A stretch of DNA of 64,000 nucleotides from Martelella mediterranea (lineage in GTDB: Bacteria > Pseudomonadota > Alphaproteobacteria > Rhizobiales > Rhizobiaceae). This document shows positions 52,963-61,324 of the stretch, in pieces. The translations under genes and the position numbers were made by a program. The stretch covers positions 124,001 through 188,000 of the forward strand of contig PVUG01000005.1 in the NCBI GenBank assembly GCA_003001975.1, given 5' to 3'. The notes below the pieces were generated by a model, which did not search any database, had not been told where the DNA came from, and worked only from the letters and a program-made list of their open reading frames with translations. How positions within the stretch are numbered: the first letter of the stretch is position 1; every line of letters starts with the position of its first letter.

Positions 52963-54720
52963 TCAGCCTTTCCTGCCGATTGCGGGGATACCGAGTGGAT
53001 GACGCCGGGCGGAACGATTGCTGTTCCGGCCGTTGACGCCCTCCTCGATCTCCGTGTCCTGATCGGCTTCATCCAATGGCGGGCCGCCATCATGGCCGGC
53101 CGTGCTGTTTTCCATTTCCGCCGGATGCTTCAGGCCGAGGCTTTGATAATACCGGGCCTCGCGGGCAAGCTGGTCGGCATCCATCTTCCAGTCCCGGCCC
53201 TGTTCGGCCGATTCCTGCTGCAGCGTCGTCAGCTTGCGGTCGAGCCGTTCGCCGGCAGCCTGCGCTTCCCTGAGTGGATCGATCCAGCCGCGGCCCGGGC
53301 CGATCCAGTCGGCGTGGCACCATGCGGCAGGGTTTTCCTCAAACGAAACAGCGCCTTCCGGTAATTCGATAAGGCCCTTATCGAAGACTTCCTCCAGCCA
53401 GGCCCGATAGATCGGCGCCATGAACTGAGCGGCAAAACTGCTTTTCTTGGCGGTGAACCCGCGCCAGATTTCCAGAAGCGCCGCACGGGCCGAGGAATAG
53501 TTCACCTGGCTCCAGTCCATGGTCAGCTGCTCATAGGTCAGCCCCACGGCCGACGCGACCTTGCGAAGTGCTGCATTGACGAACACCTCGAAGTTCGCAT
53601 TCGGATGTTCCGGTTTCGTCAGATTGGCCTTCTCGCCGGGCAACAGCGTATTGACACGAACACCCGGCAAGCTGATCGGGGCGGCACCATAATAGGCCTT
53701 CTGGGCTTCCGACATCTCGCCATAGATCCTGCCCAGCGCACCCTCGCCGCCATCGGCATCGAGCGCTGCCATCATCTCTTCGGGATCAAACGGGGTTTCG
53801 ATGAAGGCCGCCATGATTGCATTCAGCATCGCCGCCTGACTTTCAAAATCCTCGTAATCCGTCGATTGCTTGATGGAACGCATGATCGGCGCCCAGTCGG
53901 AAGCCCCCCGCGTCATGCCCGGCCGTTTCGGATCGAAGGCATGAACCACAACCGGACGGCCCCATTCGGTCGACCGGCTGACATATTCCCAGGACCAGAG
54001 TTTGGTATTGCCGGCATAGACATCGCCGGGATGGCTCTTGCGGAAGTGATAGCCGACCGGTGCGCCGTAACCATCGATGGCCACGCCGTCGCGCAGGTAT
54101 TCGCTGTCGAGTGTGCCCTTCGGGTTCGAGCACCGGGCCGGATCAATCATATGCACCGCCGTGGAAAACAGCGGTGCATCCTCCTGCCAGACGATGACGG
54201 CAAAGCTCTCGCCCTCCGGGCCGAAGCGATTGCGCGCGGCAAGGCCGAGAATGCCGGCCATGTTCTTTGTCCGCTCGGCGTCGCACCACATGTCGACGTC
54301 CTGCGTATAGTCCCGCCATAGTCCCTCGATCTGCGTGGCGATTGCCTCGGCCTGGTCAAAGGTGAGGTTCAGCGTCGTATGGTTCGGTCGGGCCGCAAGC
54401 TTCCAGCCCGCACCGATGATGTTGTCGATCAGCCGCGAAGTGCCGGCGGCACCCCAGCCGTCATTGCGCGCCACATCGTTCAGCCGATCGACCAGTGTCG
54501 ACCGCGAGAAGGTGAGTGCCGACTGGCCGGAATAGTTGCCTGCCTTCCAGCCGGCAAAGCTTGGATGATCGTAGGATGCCCCCTGATAGGCTGCTCGCGT
54601 CACCGCCTCGCCCGACACGGTCGCTGCCATTTGCCGGTTACGCGCAGCCTGCAGGCGAGCGGCATTGCGCACATCGGCGGCAAGCGGCCGGCTGTCCGGT
54701 CCGAGAATTTCCACTGTCAT
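52963..54720 (-). CDS. Portal protein, lambda B-like
   Basis: A 585-residue lambda-family portal that forms the dodecameric DNA gate. The N-terminus has YDHPSFAGWKAGNYSGQSAL and ARNDGWGAAGTSRLIDNIIGAGWKL. The core has HAFDPKRPGMTRGASDWAPIMRS, and the clip/crown region contains LTYEQLTMDWSQVNYSSARAALLEIWRGF. The start overlaps gpW by 4 bp. Confidence 0.94.
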   Translation of the reverse strand: MTVEILGPDSRPLAADVRNAARLQAARNRQMAATVSGEAVTRAAYQGASYDHPSFAGWKAGNYSGQSALTFSRSTLVDRLNDVARNDGWGAAGTSRLIDNIIGAGWKLAARPNHTTLNLTFDQAEAIATQIEGLWRDYTQDVDMWCDAERTKNMAGILGLAARNRFGPEGESFAVIVWQEDAPLFSTAVHMIDPARCSNPKGTLDSEYLRDGVAIDGYGAPVGYHFRKSHPGDVYAGNTKLWSWEYVSRSTEWGRPVVVHAFDPKRPGMTRGASDWAPIMRSIKQSTDYEDFESQAAMLNAIMAAFIETPFDPEEMMAALDADGGEGALGRIYGEMSEAQKAYYGAAPISLPGVRVNTLLPGEKANLTKPEHPNANFEVFVNAALRKVASAVGLTYEQLTMDWSQVNYSSARAALLEIWRGFTAKKSSFAAQFMAPIYRAWLEEVFDKGLIELPEGAVSFEENPAAWCHADWIGPGRGWIDPLREAQAAGERLDRKLTTLQQESAEQGRDWKMDADQLAREARYYQSLGLKHPAEMENSTAGHDGGPPLDEADQDTEIEEGVNGRNSNRSARRHPLGIPAIGRKG

Positions 54721-54950
54721 CCGAAGATCACTCCCCGCCCGCGCGGCCGCGATGACCGGCGAAGCCCGAGCTTTGTTTCGAGGTCGCGGATATAGGCGCG
54801 AAGCGATGACCGGTCGGCGCCGGAATAGGTGACGCTCTCGCCATCATAGGAAAGCGTCACCGCGCTCTGCCCGATCTCCAGCCGGTGAAGCGCAAGCTTC
54901 GCCTCGCCGAGCTGGGTTTCCAGCGTCAGCCGTTCGTTTGTCGAAGGCAT
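54717..54950 (-). CDS. Head-tail joining protein, gpW-like
   Basis: A 77-residue protein of the gpW family. LETQLGEAKLALHRLEIGQSAV, VTLSYDGESVTYSGADRSSLRAYIRDLETKLG and an Arg-rich tail match gpW closely. It stabilises DNA in the filled head and prepares for FII. ATG 54950, Shine-Dalgarno GAGGACAG. Confidence 0.88.
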   Translation of the reverse strand: MPSTNERLTLETQLGEAKLALHRLEIGQSAVTLSYDGESVTYSGADRSSLRAYIRDLETKLGLRRSSRPRGRGVIFG

Positions 54951-54966
54951 GATATCTGTCCTCTTG

Positions 54967-57042
54967 TTATCCCGGTCGGGTGCGTTGCGCGGCCCGCTCG
55001 GCCCGGCGCATCGCTGCCGCAACGCGGTCGGAAACGGGCGTGTCCGGTGAAGCAGCCGGCTTTTCTTCCGGCGTCTTGCCCGCATCGCTGACAGCCTTCA
55101 TCGCAACAGCGAGGCTGCCGATCAGATCTTCCAGATCGCCCTGTTCTTCCGGCTCCTGCCGGGCAAGCTCTTCTGCCCGCGCATCCCATTCCTCATCCGT
55201 CCAGTAAGGCACGTTGAGCCGGATGGCGGCTGCCCGGGACTGATTGAGCATGTCGAGCACTTCGTTGCGCTGCCCATCGGGCAGTTTCCAAACCCAGCGC
55301 GGATAACCGTTGCGGTCCTTTTCCTTGATCCGCACCTCGGAGGTTGCCTGCTGATAGAAATTGTCCCCGAGACCGATGGCAAAGCTGATGAAGCCCGGCT
55401 GTTCGGGATCATCCTTCCGGAAATCCCGATAGAGCCCCATCTTCATCACCGAAGCATTGAAGTTGAAGAACCGCGTCGACCATTTCTGTTTCTTCGGCCG
55501 GCCGCGCTTGTCGTATTCGCGCACCTGACTGAGGAGCGGTGCAGCATCGCGGTTATCACCGCGCACCATGATCACCTTCGAACGCGGATGGCGCCGGGCC
55601 CAGAACCAGACATCTTCGGTATAGGCATTGCCGTCGATCGCGACACGGTCGACATCACGCAAGCGCCCGTTCTCATCCGGCCAGCGTTTGGCAATCAGCC
55701 GGTCAAGCGCCTCCATGACCTGTTGTTCCGAGATATGGCCCGAATGCTCGCGATAGCCCGGCAGGTGGCTGCCCGCCCGGCTGTCGATCACGCCGTAATC
55801 GATGACCGCACTCGTCTTGTTACGGCCCCAGCCCCTCAGCAGCCATTCGACACGATCGCCCTGGACGTCGATGCCGATCGTCAGCGCCAGCATGTCGCCG
55901 GGAACAACCCCGCGCCGGAAGCCGGTTTCCTCGGCCCGGTCGCGCAGGTCCTCCCACGCGATCGCCTTGTTGTCGGCCTCATAGGCAAGACCCAGCGTAT
56001 CGTTGAAGAACACCTGCTCGGCGCCGGCGCCCTTTTCCTTGTCATCCTCGCCGCCCGACTGGACCTTCAGCCATGCCCGGGCAATTGCCTCCCAGCTTTC
56101 CAGCGGCGAATAAGGCACCCAGACATGGAACGAACGGTGATAACGCGCCCGCTCCGGATATTTGGCCACCCATTCCGCACCGTTTGCCGGATCGACCATC
56201 CACTGGCGGTGATGCTCGTGGACCTCGCAGCCGCAATGAACGCAAACGAAGTGCGCCAGTTCGGGGTGCTGGGGATCGATGTGATCACGCATGTTCTCCC
56301 ATTCGAGCGGCTGCAGCTCATGGCAATGTGGGCACGGCACATGATAGCGTTCCTGCGTGCCGGCGAGATAATTGGCAGTGATCCGACATCCCGGTGCAAT
56401 CAGCGGCGTCGAGATCTTGAAGACCTTGCGATTGAAGAAAGCCTTCGACCGGCTGTCGGCCTGGCTTTCCGGATCGCCCGCCTCGTTATAGACCCATTTG
56501 GCCAGGTCATCCTGCACCTGGGCGCGCGGCGAGATCATCGAAAGACCGGCCGCCGAATTGGCGCCGGCAGCCTGTACAGCACCCCGCCCGTCGACCCGTT
56601 CCTTGTACAGGATCGAATTGCCGCCATCACGACCGGCTTCGGGAAACAGTGCCCGCACGGAAACCGTTTCGCGCAGCAGCGGCATCAGCTTTGTCTTCGA
56701 CCAGCGCGAGGCGTTTTCCTCCGTCGGATGGACATAGAGGAAATCGCAGGGGTCGAGATCAAGCGTGCCAAGCAGGAAGATGTTGGCCAGCACTGTGCCA
56801 CCGACCTGCGCTGACTTCGAAAGCGTGACGATCGAACAGGGATCGTCCGGCGACAGCGCCCGCAGGATCTCGGAAAAGAACGGGAACATGTCTTCCCGGT
56901 ACGGCCCCGGAAACGCCGAGATACGTTCGGAGAACACGATATTGCTCTTGGCCCAGCCAAGATAATCGACCGGTGGCGGTGGTTCGCAGGCGTTTGCCAA
57001 AGCCTCGAACATCAGCCGCTCCGGATTGAACAGCATGGTCAT
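54967..57042 (-). CDS. Terminase large subunit, lambda gpA-like
   Basis: A 691-residue DNA packaging motor. The N-terminal ATPase has the lambda-type P loop variant TLSKSAQVGGTV, an acidic Walker B-like region in AQVQDDLAKW, and a zinc-like pair CPHC/CVHC near residues 270-300. The C-terminal nuclease shows LTIGIDVQGDRVEWLLRGWG and the acidic D in DRVAIDGNAY. The ATG at 57042 makes an ATGA overlap with the small subunit gene; the frame continues upstream only inside that gene. Confidence 0.94.
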   Translation of the reverse strand: MTMLFNPERLMFEALANACEPPPPVDYLGWAKSNIVFSERISAFPGPYREDMFPFFSEILRALSPDDPCSIVTLSKSAQVGGTVLANIFLLGTLDLDPCDFLYVHPTEENASRWSKTKLMPLLRETVSVRALFPEAGRDGGNSILYKERVDGRGAVQAAGANSAAGLSMISPRAQVQDDLAKWVYNEAGDPESQADSRSKAFFNRKVFKISTPLIAPGCRITANYLAGTQERYHVPCPHCHELQPLEWENMRDHIDPQHPELAHFVCVHCGCEVHEHHRQWMVDPANGAEWVAKYPERARYHRSFHVWVPYSPLESWEAIARAWLKVQSGGEDDKEKGAGAEQVFFNDTLGLAYEADNKAIAWEDLRDRAEETGFRRGVVPGDMLALTIGIDVQGDRVEWLLRGWGRNKTSAVIDYGVIDSRAGSHLPGYREHSGHISEQQVMEALDRLIAKRWPDENGRLRDVDRVAIDGNAYTEDVWFWARRHPRSKVIMVRGDNRDAAPLLSQVREYDKRGRPKKQKWSTRFFNFNASVMKMGLYRDFRKDDPEQPGFISFAIGLGDNFYQQATSEVRIKEKDRNGYPRWVWKLPDGQRNEVLDMLNQSRAAAIRLNVPYWTDEEWDARAEELARQEPEEQGDLEDLIGSLAVAMKAVSDAGKTPEEKPAASPDTPVSDRVAAAMRRAERAAQRTRPG

Positions 57043-57701
57043 TCGGCGCCCGCCTCTTCCTCGATCATCTCCGGTGTCTGGTCGCGTTCCTCGCGAAACG
57101 CTTCCGCCGCCTTCACCCGCACATCCCGCCATTTGCGCGCCAGTACCTTCTGGATATCGCGCTGCGGCAGGGTGAAGGCTTCCGCCACGGCCGTTGCCAG
57201 ATCCGGCAGCCCCTGTTCCATCACCTTGAAGGCTTCCGACGAAGCCCGGCCGATCTCGCGGCGGACATCTTCCGTTCGAGTATAGATCCCGGCTTCCGCC
57301 TTTTCCTGCCGCTCCATCTGGGCGGTCTTGTATCGCTGCTGTTGCAGGCGCTCACGGGCGAGCTGCTCGGCGAGGTCTTCCTCTTCCTCCTCGTTAGCAG
57401 GCGAGCGCAGCGGCAATTCCGCCGCCGCGCTCGCCCGGCGCTCGGCACGCGGGAAATCAGCCTGTTTCTTGCTTGTCGCTGTAGGGGCTTTTCCGTTGGC
57501 GCCGTACCCTTGGGAGGGATCGATGGTGAGGCCGAGCTGGCCGATGGCGACATCGGGGCGAATGCGGGCAAAACGCCCCTCGCCCTCGATCGCCCTGCCA
57601 TGGATCTGGCCCGCACTCAGATATTGCGAGACCCGGCCCGCAGATACCGAGATCAGGGCCGCAAACTCGGCCTTGCTCATGCTGTCCGGCATGGTTTCCA
57701 T
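57039..57701 (-). CDS. Terminase small subunit, Nu1-like
   Basis: A 220-residue DNA-recognition subunit. The N-terminal winged helix (MSKAEFAALISVSAGRVSQYL) resembles the Nu1 DNA-binding domain. A long acidic coiled region (ANEEEEEDLAEQLARERLQQQR) mediates assembly, and the C-terminus is amphipathic. It overlaps the large subunit by 4 bp. Three in-frame Mets occur within eight codons; the first is given here. Confidence 0.82.
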   Translation of the reverse strand: METMPDSMSKAEFAALISVSAGRVSQYLSAGQIHGRAIEGEGRFARIRPDVAIGQLGLTIDPSQGYGANGKAPTATSKKQADFPRAERRASAAAELPLRSPANEEEEEDLAEQLARERLQQQRYKTAQMERQEKAEAGIYTRTEDVRREIGRASSEAFKVMEQGLPDLATAVAEAFTLPQRDIQKVLARKWRDVRVKAAEAFREERDQTPEMIEEEAGAE

Positions 57702-57720
57702 GGTGGCTAAACACGTCCCT

Positions 57721-57751
57721 GACTTTAATTTAGGCTTGGACTTTAGGCTTG
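57721..57751. repeat. Direct repeats upstream of terS
   Basis: GACTTTA occurs at 57721 and 57739, and TTTAGGCTTG at 57729 and 57742, giving overlapping direct repeats 20-50 bases before the small terminase gene. In lambda-like phages cos and the terminase-binding sites lie just here, so these are candidate terminase sites. Confidence 0.35.
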
Positions 57752-57848
57752 AGTTTCGGGCTCAGACTGACGAACCCGCGCGGTGCCAAATACCCGCATG
57801 GCAAAGGGCCCCAGGAAGGACCCGTCGCAATTTTGAATGTGTTTGAGG

Positions 57849-58589
57849 TCAGGTCTTTGGGAAGACCTTTTTGAAGGCCCGGCGGAATGTCCGATCCTTC
57901 TTCTGCCGCACCAGATCGGTGACGATTTCGTTGAGCTTCAGGCGCTCCGAATAGGACGTCATCCGCACGAACAGGATGACCGGATAGAATTCGCGTTCCG
58001 TGCGTCCGGAAAACCAGACCCCCGGGAACAGGTCCGACCGTCCCTCAGGCACAAAGAACTGGTTGGGTTTTGCCCGGCGCTTGCGTCGCTTCGACCCGCT
58101 GGCAACTCGCGTTGCCCCTGCCCCGCGATAATCGATCCTTAGATCCCGCATCACGCGGTTCAAAAATCCTTGCGCCATGTTGCCGTAGCGGTCGAGCGGT
58201 GCCCGGTCCGCCGGCACGGCGACCTGATTGCGCCCCATCAGCCCCCGGCCGATCAGCTGTTCCTCGAACGACTTGTGCCGGCGCATGCCGCCATGGATTT
58301 CTGGGCCGAGATAGGCCGCCGCCGGAAGCCCGCCCTTGCGACCCGACCCACCAACAACAACAGCTGAAACCCGATTGCTCTCGCTCGCCTTGTCATAGAC
58401 GATCCCGCGAATGGCCCGCGCGGTCGGCCGGTCGAACACGACTTTCATCTTTGCCCGCACCGCCCGCATCCCGTCATAGGCCAGCCAGTTCAGCGCCAGC
58501 GCTTCCGCTTTGGGCAGTTCACGGCGTTGCACCGACGTCAGCTTCGCCTCGAAGCGCGTCAGGTCGATGTCGATATGGGCGGAGAGCAT
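57849..58589 (-). CDS. Phage protein of unknown function, basic, first gene of the late operon
   Basis: A 246-residue basic protein with no confirmed family. It starts with an amphipathic region (FEAKLTSVQRRELPKAEALALNWLAYDGM) like minor tail protein Z or virion morphogenesis proteins. The middle has a Gly-rich turn (VVVGGSGRKGGLPAAAYLGPEIHGG) and the end is Arg/Lys-rich (RQKKDRTFRRAFKKVF). In lambda Z lies in the tail region, so if this is a Z homologue it is displaced. No membrane segments. Confidence 0.55.
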   Translation of the reverse strand: MLSAHIDIDLTRFEAKLTSVQRRELPKAEALALNWLAYDGMRAVRAKMKVVFDRPTARAIRGIVYDKASESNRVSAVVVGGSGRKGGLPAAAYLGPEIHGGMRRHKSFEEQLIGRGLMGRNQVAVPADRAPLDRYGNMAQGFLNRVMRDLRIDYRGAGATRVASGSKRRKRRAKPNQFFVPEGRSDLFPGVWFSGRTEREFYPVILFVRMTSYSERLKLNEIVTDLVRQKKDRTFRRAFKKVFPKT

Positions 58590-58691
58590 GGGAATGGACT
58601 ACACCTTGAGCTAGCAACCACCAGATTGACACACCGTCGCGAATCATCGCTTTCTTGCCTCATAAGTAAAAAACCCAACAGGGAGACACCT

Positions 58692-59018
58692 ATGAAAAAC
58701 GGACTTTATAAAGCGGAATTCAGCACCCCGCTTGGCGCCGGGTTCGGCGTTGTACACGCCCAAGATGGAAGAATCTGGGGCGGCGATTCTGCGATGTACT
58801 ATATCGGCAGTTACACGCTTCAAGACGAGATGCTATCCTCCAAACTCTCCATTGCGCACCACTCTCGCGTGCCAGGCGTTACCTCGGTCTTGGGAGCCGA
58901 CGAGGCCGAACTCGAGCTGCACGGTAAAGTATCAGGAGACATTATCTCCACTACCGGCAACTCCCCGCAAGCTCCCGGCGTGAGCTTCAAGGCGACGCTC
59001 ACTCTCATCAGCGAGTAG
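58692..59018 (+). CDS. GrlR-like small regulatory protein
   Basis: A 108-residue protein resembling the GrlR family. MKNGLYKAEFSTPLGAGFG, RIWGGDSAMYYIGSY and a strand-rich rest fit the lipocalin-like fold. In enteropathogenic E. coli GrlR binds and blocks the GrlA activator; homologues in prophages have unknown targets. GGGAG lies six bases before the ATG. It is transcribed against the late operon, marking it as an inserted accessory gene. Confidence 0.68.
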   Translation: MKNGLYKAEFSTPLGAGFGVVHAQDGRIWGGDSAMYYIGSYTLQDEMLSSKLSIAHHSRVPGVTSVLGADEAELELHGKVSGDIISTTGNSPQAPGVSFKATLTLISE

Positions 59019-59102
59019 ATTCTCAATAGCAGCAGACAAACGGTCCATCGCCAAAAGAAGTTGGTCGATTTTGGTCACTGTCGTTTCTTTTTGTGCGCAC
59101 AT
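58932..59102 (-). CDS. Small coiled-coil protein, 56 residues
   Basis: A short minus-strand gene whose 3' half overlaps the GrlR-like gene. The ribosome binding site AGAAGGAG, seven bases before the ATG, is near-perfect. The product (TVTKIDQLLLAMDRLSAAIE) is helical with a heptad pattern. No family is recognised. Overlap with the opposite gene and small size lower the confidence. Confidence 0.42.
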   Translation of the reverse strand: MCAQKETTVTKIDQLLLAMDRLSAAIENLLADESERRLEAHAGSLRGVAGSGDNVS

Positions 59103-59470
59103 CAATTTGCTCCTTCTGCGAACTATGAAATCTCTGAGATTGCGGTTCAAAAGAAAAGCGCCCAGAGATAGCGTATTGAGAAAATGATCTCTGCCCTAAA
59201 CGCACAAAGGCGGACCGCTTTCACGATCCGCCCTCTGCAGGAAGAACACACCCGTCCTTTTTTTTAAAGGTAACCTAAAAGGTGCAATAAGGAAATCACA
59301 CAGTCCTGTGAGACCCTCTTACCAAGGGACGATCATTTGAAATAGCTGGAAAAGACATAGCTCACGCACTGGCCCTCAATCGCATCTGCCGATCGGCTAT
59401 CGTGAGGGCGGGTTTCGGGCGCGAGAGCGAAGGTCACTGAGAACCGAATCAACCAATGTCTCTATAAAAT
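59103..59470. promoter_or_regulatory. Leader region between the NusG-like gene and late genes
   Basis: These 368 bases contain no supported gene. On the minus strand they would form the leader of the late operon. A hairpin GGCGGA-N12-TCCGCC (59209-59232), followed by TTTG in the minus direction, looks like a weak terminator. Further up are an A8 run next to GGACGGG and the dyad AGGT-A-ACCT at about 59268-59276. Such a leader would suit antitermination. Confidence 0.35.
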
Positions 59471-60106
59471 TCATAACTTTTCGAGAATTGCAAGAGGCAA
59501 ATTCATTGGCGTTTTCTGACCGAACATATCCACCTCGACCACCACGTCGCCCTTGCCCTTGCTGTTGGGCGTGACCACTTCGGCCTCAAGCCCCGCAAAC
59601 ATCCCCTCGCCGATGCGCACGCGCTCCCCGGCAACAACCGTGATCTTCGAGATCCGCTCCCAATCGAACCGGCCATCGCCGGCCTTCTGCATGATCCTGA
59701 CCACCCTGTCGTTTTCCAGCGCAAACGGGCTGAGCCACCCACCGAGCATCCCGCGTACATGCTCGAACCCTAAAAGCGAGCTGACCGCCGTCTCCGACAA
59801 GGCAAACCTCACCAGCACGTAGCCGGCCATCAGCGGGATATCCTGAGGCGGCAGAACCTTGTGCCGGCGTCGCCGCTTCGGCCCTTTTCGCGTAGGTGAC
59901 AGCGCCTCGGCGCCGCACTCCGTCAACGCATCGCAAACGGCCTGCTCCCGCCCGGTCATCACCTGCAGAACATACCACGGCGCGTCCTTCGCCGCCTTTT
60001 CGGCCAGAGCCGCCCGGCCGGAGAAACGGATCAACCGCAGCCGATCCTCGAATTTCAGGCCATAGGCCAGATCGACCGAGGTTCCGATCTTCCGATATTC
60101 CGTCAT
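59471..60106 (-). CDS. NusG-like transcription elongation/antitermination protein
   Basis: A 211-residue NusG paralogue. The NGN domain is visible in DAPWYVLQVMTGREQAVCDALTECG and PLMAGYVLVRFAL (about 45-130), and the KOW domain in VVAGERVRIGEGMFAGLEAEVV (about 150-175). Specialised NusG proteins (RfaH, LoaP) bind RNA polymerase and let it read through terminators. It is the last gene of the early operon, next to the late genes, so a late-gene antiterminator role like lambda Q is likely. ATG 60106 overlaps the preceding stop (ATGA). Confidence 0.8.
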   Translation of the reverse strand: MTEYRKIGTSVDLAYGLKFEDRLRLIRFSGRAALAEKAAKDAPWYVLQVMTGREQAVCDALTECGAEALSPTRKGPKRRRRHKVLPPQDIPLMAGYVLVRFALSETAVSSLLGFEHVRGMLGGWLSPFALENDRVVRIMQKAGDGRFDWERISKITVVAGERVRIGEGMFAGLEAEVVTPNSKGKGDVVVEVDMFGQKTPMNLPLAILEKL

Positions 60107-60834
60107 TGCGCCGCCTCCACCTGTTTCGCCCTGTCCAGTTTGCCGAAGAATGTCTCCAGCGCTTCGCCCGGCGTTCCGGTCCCAAGAGGCGGGAAATAGA
60201 CCCATTCCACCCGCCCCATCTCCGGCAGAAACGGCCAGCCGCGCGCCGCATGCTCGGCTTCCCATGCCGCCCACTGATCGCCACCGACACGAACCGCCTC
60301 GAAGTCAGCGCCAAGCAGCGCGATTTCGCCGGAAACCCGCATGCCCTTGCCGGGAAAGCGGATCGCCTGATCGTTCATGGCATTGACCGACGTCCAGCCC
60401 ATCTTGGCCATCCGTTCGCGCCACAGCGCCTTGCGGTCTGCCCGTCCTTCGGCAATTTCCAGTTCCTGAAACCGCGTCAGCGCCGGCAGCCGCGCACATG
60501 GTTCGCCAAGCCGGGCAAAGCGTTCCGCCATCCACGCCTTGCCGAAGGTCGCAGCAATCACCGAACCGCCCGCGCCTTCCATGCCTTCCGGCACAGCCGT
60601 CCAGCGCTTTTCCCGCAGATAGGTGCTGGCAGCGAACTTCACCGCCCGACCGTTCATCGCTTCGAACGCCAGGAACCCGGAAAGCATCGTATCGGCAGCT
60701 TGCCGTTCTTCCGGCGACAGCGCCTGCCATTCGGCCAACGCCCGTTCGTCGCTGTCATCGCCAAAGGTCGGCCACTGCCGATAAAACTTCAGGAAAGCTC
60801 GACGCACGACCTTGCGGTTCTCAGCCTCAGTCAT
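60103..60834 (-). CDS. Early phage protein of unknown function
   Basis: A 243-residue protein without a recognised domain. The N-terminal 90 residues are helical and Trp-rich (FLKFYRQWPTFGDDSDERAL, STYLREKRWTAV). The C-terminal part has AAWEAEHAARGWPFLPEMG and GRVEWVYFPPLG, a pattern seen in several Rhizobiales prophage early genes. It overlaps both neighbours by 4-8 bases, so it is translated as part of the early operon. Confidence 0.7.
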   Translation of the reverse strand: MTEAENRKVVRRAFLKFYRQWPTFGDDSDERALAEWQALSPEERQAADTMLSGFLAFEAMNGRAVKFAASTYLREKRWTAVPEGMEGAGGSVIAATFGKAWMAERFARLGEPCARLPALTRFQELEIAEGRADRKALWRERMAKMGWTSVNAMNDQAIRFPGKGMRVSGEIALLGADFEAVRVGGDQWAAWEAEHAARGWPFLPEMGRVEWVYFPPLGTGTPGEALETFFGKLDRAKQVEAAQ

Positions 60835-61324
60835 CCTCGCTTTCCTCCACCTTCCGTGTTTCGGTCGCAGTGCCGATCATCTCCCGCACGGCTCTTGCCC
60901 TGCGACGGCGGCGCTCGCGTTCTTCCGGGGTCAGTTCCCGCCGTGCCCGTTCCGCCTCCCGTTCTTTCGCCGCTTCCGCCTGCTCGTGCTCAATCCGAAG
61001 CAGGTCCCGGTCATGTTTCGCAGCCGCATCGACGAGCGCCGAAAGCTCGGCAGGCTTGGGCAGGAACGACTGGAATTTCGGGTACCGGCCGAGCCGCAGG
61101 TTCTCGAACACCCGGCGCAGCGCACCGATCGGCTTGCCCCGCATCGCTTCGGCATAGAACTGTCCGGCCTTGTCGGCATTGACGCTGTCGGGGATCGCAA
61201 AACCACGGTCCATCAGCGCATCGAGCATGAGATCGGACTGTCGTTCGTTTGCCGGTTCAAGAGCCTTGCGCAACCTTCCAATCTCCCCGGCTGATGTCGA
61301 TAATTTTACGATCTTCGCTGCCAT
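60827..61324 (-). CDS. Early phage coiled-coil protein of unknown function
   Basis: A 165-residue protein. Residues 1-90 are helical (EIGRLRKALEPANERQSDLML). Residues 100-150 are an Arg/Glu-rich single helix (AEAAKEREAERARRELTPEE). No family recognised. ATG 61324, with AGGA upstream, lies inside the end of the DUF1376 gene (68-base overlap). It could be a helicase loader or partner of the replication protein, but no motif shows this. Confidence 0.65.
   Translation of the reverse strand: MAAKIVKLSTSAGEIGRLRKALEPANERQSDLMLDALMDRGFAIPDSVNADKAGQFYAEAMRGKPIGALRRVFENLRLGRYPKFQSFLPKPAELSALVDAAAKHDRDLLRIEHEQAEAAKEREAERARRELTPEERERRRRRARAVREMIGTATETRKVEESEDD

Noticed and set aside
55588-56814. Plus-strand frame of 408 codons opposite the large terminase
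   Set aside because: Shadow of a strongly conserved terminase gene.
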